This document shows positions 14,434 to 18,047 of a stretch of 18,047 bases of DNA, one piece after another. Made by a program: the position numbers and the translations under genes. Under the pieces are notes generated by a model, which saw only the letters and a list, made by a program, of their open reading frames with translations, had not been told where the DNA came from and searched no databases. The first letter of the stretch is position 1, and each line of letters opens with the position of its first letter. The DNA is from an uncultured Alphaproteobacteria bacterium (GTDB taxonomy: Bacteria > Pseudomonadota > Alphaproteobacteria > Reyranellales > Reyranellaceae), in NCBI GenBank assembly GCA_903929895.1, contig CAIYWM010000183.1, forward strand, positions 1 to 18,047, read 5' to 3'.

Positions 14434-15183
14434 TCACCCCTCGCTCTTCAGGCGCGCAAGGAAGGCGCGGACACGGTCGACATTGCCGCCGAGATCGGCC
14501 TCGCCGTTGCGGCTCTTCGAGCGGATGTCGACCCGGCTGCCGGTTCCCTGGGGGCGAACGCGGACGACGACGTCGTCGCGAAAGCCGAACCACGGGCTGG
14601 TCACGACGGCTTCCAGGCGACCGTCCGCCGGAACCCGCGCCACGATCTCCCAGCCCAGTGCCGTGGCCACGCGCTCGACGCGCTTGAAGGCCTCGGCCGG
14701 CGGCACGGCCAGCAGGACCGGCTCGATGTCGGGGAAGGCGGCGCGCTGGAGGGCGGCGTTCTCCTTCGGATAGGCCGGCGGATTGGGGGCCCCCCGACGC
14801 AACGCTGCCGTCGCCACGAGCGGCGGCGGCGTGGCCGTGTCGGTCGTGATGTCGCTGATGGCAGGCCGCTGCTGCGCATGCAGGAACCAGTGCAGCGGGA
14901 CCCACGCACCGGCCCCGCCGATCAGGATGGCCAGGAACGCGGCGACACTGCCGCGGCGCCGGTCCCCCGGTCGGGCCGGCAGGATGGTGGCAAGTCCAAG
15001 CGCGACGCCGGCCACCGTCAGATAGAATCCGTAGCGGAAGACCGCGATCGCAGCCTCGATATCGAGGCCGAGATAGCGGTGGAGAGGCCCGGAAACGGCT
15101 ACGATCAGCGACCCGACGGTCGCTAGGATGAAGGCGATACGCGCCAGTCGATGACTGATCGGATTGGTCGGCCTAACGAACAT
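14434..15183 (-). CDS. DUF1499 membrane protein
   Basis: A 249-residue protein with three N-terminal membrane helices (about residues 14-34, 46-68 and 79-101). A proline/threonine-rich stretch follows, then a C-terminal domain with DUF1499-like features (AFPDIEPVLLAVPPAEAF, then LEAVVTSPWFGFRDDVVVRVRP and RSKSRNGEADLGGNVDRVRAFL). The function of the family is not known. I start at the ATG ending at 15183 (MFVRPTNPIS), which has GGAG about 9 bases upstream. The open frame to 15243 adds unrelated residues. Its stop is one base from the histidine kinase stop on the other strand. The 88-base gap to the divergent EamA gene shows no strong promoter. Confidence 0.82.
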   Translation of the reverse strand: MFVRPTNPISHRLARIAFILATVGSLIVAVSGPLHRYLGLDIEAAIAVFRYGFYLTVAGVALGLATILPARPGDRRRGSVAAFLAILIGGAGAWVPLHWFLHAQQRPAISDITTDTATPPPLVATAALRRGAPNPPAYPKENAALQRAAFPDIEPVLLAVPPAEAFKRVERVATALGWEIVARVPADGRLEAVVTSPWFGFRDDVVVRVRPQGTGSRVDIRSKSRNGEADLGGNVDRVRAFLARLKSEG

Positions 15184-15271
15184 CCAGGCTCCACTGCAAA
15201 GATATCGTAACCGTGAATCGGCGTCTGCGCATCTCCTCGACAATCCCCGTCCCGTTCTCTATGCGGCCACG

Positions 15272-16153
15272 ATGACGACAGCCGACGCCGTCCGCCGCCA
15301 GGCCATGGCGGCCGGCCTGATCTCGATCTGCCTGTGGAGTTCGCTGGCCCTGCTTTCGGTGTCGGCTGGACCGATCCCGCCTTTCCAGATGGTGGCGATG
15401 ACGTTCACGGTCGGCGCCGCCATCGGCATCGTCCGCGCCCGGGCCAACGGGGTCGCCTGGACCGGCCTGGTGGGCTGGCCGGCGCCCGTCTGGCTGCTCG
15501 GGATCGGTGGCCTGTTCGGCTACCACGCCCTCTACTTCGCCGCCCTGCAGCTCGCGCCGCCGGCCGAGGCCAACCTGATCAACTACCTGTGGCCCCTCCT
15601 CATCGTGCTGCTCTCGGCGCCGCTGGCCGGCGAGCGGCTGCACTGGCCGCATCTCGCGGGCGCCGCGCTGGGTTTCTCGGGCGTCGCCCTGCTGGCCTTC
15701 GGCCGCGGACTGAGCTTCGCCGACAGCCATGCGCTGGGCTACCTGCTGGCCCTGGGCTGCGCCTTCGCCTGGTCGATCTACTCGGTCCTGTCGCGCCGCT
15801 TCGGGGAAACCCCGACCGACGCCATCGCCGCCTTCTGCGCCGCGTCGGCCCTGCTCTCGCTCGCCTGCCATCTCGTCTTCGAGCGCACCGTCTGGCCGGC
15901 CAGCGGCACCGCCTGGCTCGCCGTACTGGCACTCGGCCTGGGCCCGGCGGGCTCGGCCTTCTACTTCTGGGACCACGCCGTGAAGCGCGGCGACATCCGC
16001 GCGCTGGGGGCGATCTCCTATGCGACGCCCATCCTCTCGACCGCGATCCTGGTTGCCTTCGGACTTGCCGAACCGACCGGCACGCTGATCGCCGCGGCGC
16101 TGCTGGTCACGCTCGGCGCCGTGCTGGCCTCGCGCGAGCTCTGGAAGCGTTAA
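15272..16153 (+). CDS. EamA/DMT superfamily transporter (RhaT/YdcZ-like exporter)
   Basis: A 293-residue inner-membrane protein with about ten hydrophobic segments arranged as two EamA repeats. Typical elements are the entry helix GLISICLWSSLALLSVSAG, then AAPPAEANLINYLWPLLIVLLS-like sequence closing the first repeat (ANLINYLWPLL). In the second repeat, WDHAVKRGDIRALGAISYATPILSTA shows the family pattern. Members mostly export amino acids or other small metabolites, and the substrate here cannot be told. I chose ATG 15272 (MTTADAVRRQ). The frame is open to 15164, but that stretch lies in the divergent intergenic region and overlaps the DUF1499 gene. The start has only a weak ribosome-binding site. 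The stop overlaps that of the cupin gene on the opposite strand. Confidence 0.88.
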   Translation: MTTADAVRRQAMAAGLISICLWSSLALLSVSAGPIPPFQMVAMTFTVGAAIGIVRARANGVAWTGLVGWPAPVWLLGIGGLFGYHALYFAALQLAPPAEANLINYLWPLLIVLLSAPLAGERLHWPHLAGAALGFSGVALLAFGRGLSFADSHALGYLLALGCAFAWSIYSVLSRRFGETPTDAIAAFCAASALLSLACHLVFERTVWPASGTAWLAVLALGLGPAGSAFYFWDHAVKRGDIRALGAISYATPILSTAILVAFGLAEPTGTLIAAALLVTLGAVLASRELWKR

Positions 16154-16572
16154 GCGCCCGGCTGCCAGCCGGGCGGCGCGAGTTCGAAACCTGCGAAATC
16201 GAACGCTGGCGCGACCGTGCAGCCGACCAGCGTCCAGTGGCCGAGCGAGCGGGCGGCCTGCCAGACACCGCGCGGCACGACGATCTGCGGCGTCTCGCCC
16301 AGCCCGAAGTCGCGGCCGAGACGCAGGTGGCGGGTCGTGCGCCCCTCGTCGCTCATCGAAAGCTCGAGCGGCGCGCCGTCATAGTGATGCCAGACCTCGT
16401 CGGCATCGACCCTATGCCAGTGCGAGCGCTCGCCGGCCTTCAGCAGGAAGAAGATCGCGGTGCTGGCGCCGCGGCCGTCCTTTCCGGCGGCGGCACGGAA
16501 CATCTCGCGGTAGTGGCCGCCCTCGGGATGCGGCTGCAGGCCGAAGCGGGCGATGATCTGGTCGGCGGTCAT
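16150..16572 (-). CDS. DUF985 cupin-fold protein (Cupin_5)
   Basis: A 140-residue single-domain cupin of the DUF985 (Cupin_5) family. Signature sequence is strong: HPEGGHYRE at residues 15-23, SHWHRVDADEVWHHYDG at 50-66 and later VVPRGVWQAARS and TLVGCTVAPAFDF. The histidine/glutamate cluster H51, H53, E59 and H63 is a plausible metal site. Biochemical roles for the family are poorly defined. It starts four bases after the GST stop on the same strand, so it probably belongs to the dehydrogenase-GST-cupin operon. Its TAA overlaps the TAA of the EamA gene in a shared TTAA (16150-16153). Confidence 0.9.
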   Translation of the reverse strand: MTADQIIARFGLQPHPEGGHYREMFRAAAGKDGRGASTAIFFLLKAGERSHWHRVDADEVWHHYDGAPLELSMSDEGRTTRHLRLGRDFGLGETPQIVVPRGVWQAARSLGHWTLVGCTVAPAFDFAGFELAPPGWQPGA

Positions 16573-16576
16573 GACG

Positions 16577-17197
16577 TCAGGCCGGCGGCGGAACCGTGGC
16601 CTTCATCGACGGCATCTTGGCGAAGGCGGCGAACCATTTTGCGAGCTTCGGCCGCTTCGTGCGCCAGTCATGATGCCCGAAGCGGAAGTCGAGATAGCCG
16701 AGCGCGCAGGCGATCGAGACGGTACCGATCGTGGGCTTGCCCTTGAGCGCCTTGGATTCGGCCTCGAGCTGATCCAGCACGCCGTCGATCTTCTTCATCT
16801 GGCCCTTCGACCAGTCGGGCCAGCGCTTGTCCTCCGGCCGCAGGAAGCCCTCGTAGCGGGCGAGCAGCGCGGCATCGAGCAGCCCGTCGGCCATCGCCTG
16901 CTGGCGCAGCGCCATCCAGCGCTCGCGGCCCTTGCGCGGGAACAGCTTGCGGCCCTTGTGCTGGCTGTCGAGATACTCGCAGATCACGGGCGAGTCGAAG
17001 AGGTCCATGTTCTTGATCGACAGCGCCGGAATCTTGCCGACAGGATTGTGCTTGTCGACGTCGGCATTGGGCGCCACCGGCGTCAGCGCCACGTTCACCA
17101 GGTCCATCTTCTTGTCGAGGCCGGTCTCGATCGCCAGCACCCTGACCTTGCGGGCATAGGGCGACGCCGGCGAGTAATAGAGCTTCATCTTGGCCAT
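16577..17197 (-). CDS. Glutathione S-transferase family protein
   Basis: A 206-residue GST. The N-terminal thioredoxin-like domain begins MAKMKLYYSPASPYARKV, with S12 in the SPY motif as the likely catalytic residue. NPVGKIPAL carries the cis-proline, and DSPVICEYLDS is the glutathione gamma-glutamyl-binding segment. The C-terminal helical domain has IGTVSIACALGYLDFRF, the usual hydrophobic core helix, with an atypical threonine before the helix cap. The start at 17197 is supported by AGGAG 7 bases upstream. It lies 26 bases downstream of the dehydrogenase gene and 4 bases upstream of the cupin gene on the same strand. The substrate is unknown. Confidence 0.9.
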   Translation of the reverse strand: MAKMKLYYSPASPYARKVRVLAIETGLDKKMDLVNVALTPVAPNADVDKHNPVGKIPALSIKNMDLFDSPVICEYLDSQHKGRKLFPRKGRERWMALRQQAMADGLLDAALLARYEGFLRPEDKRWPDWSKGQMKKIDGVLDQLEAESKALKGKPTIGTVSIACALGYLDFRFGHHDWRTKRPKLAKWFAAFAKMPSMKATVPPPA

Positions 17198-17223
17198 GGT
17201 CGGTCTCCTGTCATCCGGTCGCG

Positions 17224-18047
17224 TCAGGCGCCGGCCATCTGCGGAATATCCGTGTCGTTCAAACGCACCTTGCGGGCCGTGTCCACGAGCTGCTGCCAGG
17301 TGGTGGTGTCGATCGGCACGCCGTTCTTCTCGCGGTCCAGCTTGCGTGCCCGCTCGGGCTCGCCCGGCACCAGTACCTCGGCAACGCCGGGCTGCGGCTT
17401 CGCCGACTTCACCCAGTCGATGAAGGTGTCGACCTCGTCCTCGAAGAAGGCGGTGCCGCCCATCGAGTCGGGATCGATGATGATCGACAGCATGTTGTTG
17501 ATAATGTCGGTGCCGTTCTTCTTGATCGTGCGCGGGCTGTGCGTGCGCCCGCCGGTCAGCGCTCCGGCCAGCAGGTCGCAGATCACGGCGAGGCCGCCGC
17601 CCTTGTGCAGGCCGAACGGCAGGATGGCGCCGTAGGGCGCGTTGTACATCACGCCGGGCTCGGTGGTGGCATTGCCCGCCGCGTCGATCAGCAGGCCTTC
17701 CTCCATCTGGATCTGCTTGTTGTTGGCGACCCGAACCTTGCCCATCGCCACCTGGCTGGTCGCGAAGTCGAGCACGATCGGCTCCTGGCCCTTGCGCGGA
17801 ATGGCCGTGCAGTAGGGATTGGTCGTGAAGCGCGCCTCGGCGCCACCGAACGGCGCCACGAGGGACTTGTGGCCGTGCACGTTCACCCAGTGCGTGCTCA
17901 CCATGCCGGCGCGCGCGCACTGCTCGCCCCAGTGACCGATCCGGCCGATGTGGTGGGAGTTCTTCAGGCCGACGACGCAGACGCCGTGCTTCTTCGCCCG
18001 CTCGATGCCGATGTCCATCGCCTCCTTGGCGATGACCTGACCGTACC
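17224..18047 (-). CDS. Malate/L-lactate dehydrogenase family oxidoreductase, C-terminal part (5' end outside window)
   Basis: The frame is open to the window edge, so the N-terminus is missing and 273 residues are seen. It belongs to the NAD(P)-dependent Ldh_2/MDH2 family (PF02615), which is distinct from classic lactate and malate dehydrogenases. The family reduces 2-oxoacids or related compounds, including ureidoglycolate, sulfolactate and delta-1-piperideine-2-carboxylate. Evidence includes YGQVIAKEAMDIGIERAK, KNSHHIGRIGHWGEQCARAGM with the catalytic-site histidine, FTTNPYCTAIP, VLDFATSQVAMGKVRVA and LPFGLHKGGGLAVICDLLAGALTG, all in the family order. The exact substrate cannot be deduced. 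It is probably the upstream gene of an operon with GST and the DUF985 cupin. Confidence 0.92.
   Translation of the reverse strand, partial: YGQVIAKEAMDIGIERAKKHGVCVVGLKNSHHIGRIGHWGEQCARAGMVSTHWVNVHGHKSLVAPFGGAEARFTTNPYCTAIPRKGQEPIVLDFATSQVAMGKVRVANNKQIQMEEGLLIDAAGNATTEPGVMYNAPYGAILPFGLHKGGGLAVICDLLAGALTGGRTHSPRTIKKNGTDIINNMLSIIIDPDSMGGTAFFEDEVDTFIDWVKSAKPQPGVAEVLVPGEPERARKLDREKNGVPIDTTTWQQLVDTARKVRLNDTDIPQMAGA

Noticed and set aside
15184..15271. Promoters or operators in the divergent DUF1499/EamA gap
   Set aside because: Apart from a six-base GATATC palindrome, no properly spaced -35/-10 pair or longer inverted repeat was found.

Overview
The window is high-GC DNA, and nearly every base between position 1 and 18047 is coding. 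The gene content is chromosomal and alphaproteobacterial: an rpmH-rnpA-yidD-yidC-engB block with argB close by, plus many small ABC, GST, DMT and cupin genes. The flavour of the proteins and the two palindromic repeat families would suit a Rhodospirillales/Reyranella-like lineage, but that is an impression and not something the sequence proves. I see no tRNA, rRNA, CRISPR array, integrase, transposase or phage gene.

Layout. (1) 1-4090, + strand: the 3' end of a solute-binding protein gene, two permeases, an ABC ATPase and a GpdQ-like metallophosphodiesterase. They are tightly packed and look like one import-and-hydrolysis operon, probably for a phosphodiester or organophosphorus compound (inferred). 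A 189-base gap after the binding-protein gene holds a perfect GC-rich stem-loop and an inverted pair of REP-like palindromes. (2) 4247-5786, - strand: peptide deformylase (def) and acetylglutamate kinase (argB). (3) 5916-6602, + strand: a 2-oxoglutarate/Fe(II) oxygenase of the AlkB-like PF09859 type, lying between argB and engB and bounded by palindromic repeats. (4) 6683-10020, - strand: engB, yidC, yidD, rnpA and rpmH, read from a good sigma-70-like promoter at 10088-10116. This supplies ribosomal protein L34, the RNase P protein, the membrane insertase and its helper, and a ribosome-assembly GTPase. (5) 10135-14432, + strand: a glutathione S-transferase, then a TVP38/TMEM64 membrane protein, a mercuric-reductase-like flavoprotein and a sensor histidine kinase at 1-9 base spacing. 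(6) 14434-15183, - strand: a DUF1499 membrane protein. (7) 15272-16153, + strand: an EamA/DMT exporter. (8) 16150-18047, - strand: a partial malate/L-lactate dehydrogenase-family gene, a second GST and a DUF985 cupin, which look like one operon.

No gap exceeds 300 bases. I did not find a wholly new system. The most interesting features are the hairpin and REP architecture inside the ABC operon, where the inner stems differ between copies but both still pair. Also notable are the TVP38/flavoprotein/histidine-kinase module, the oxygenase gene sitting between engB and argB, a possibly leaderless def transcript, and an rnpA reading frame that stays open across all of rpmH.
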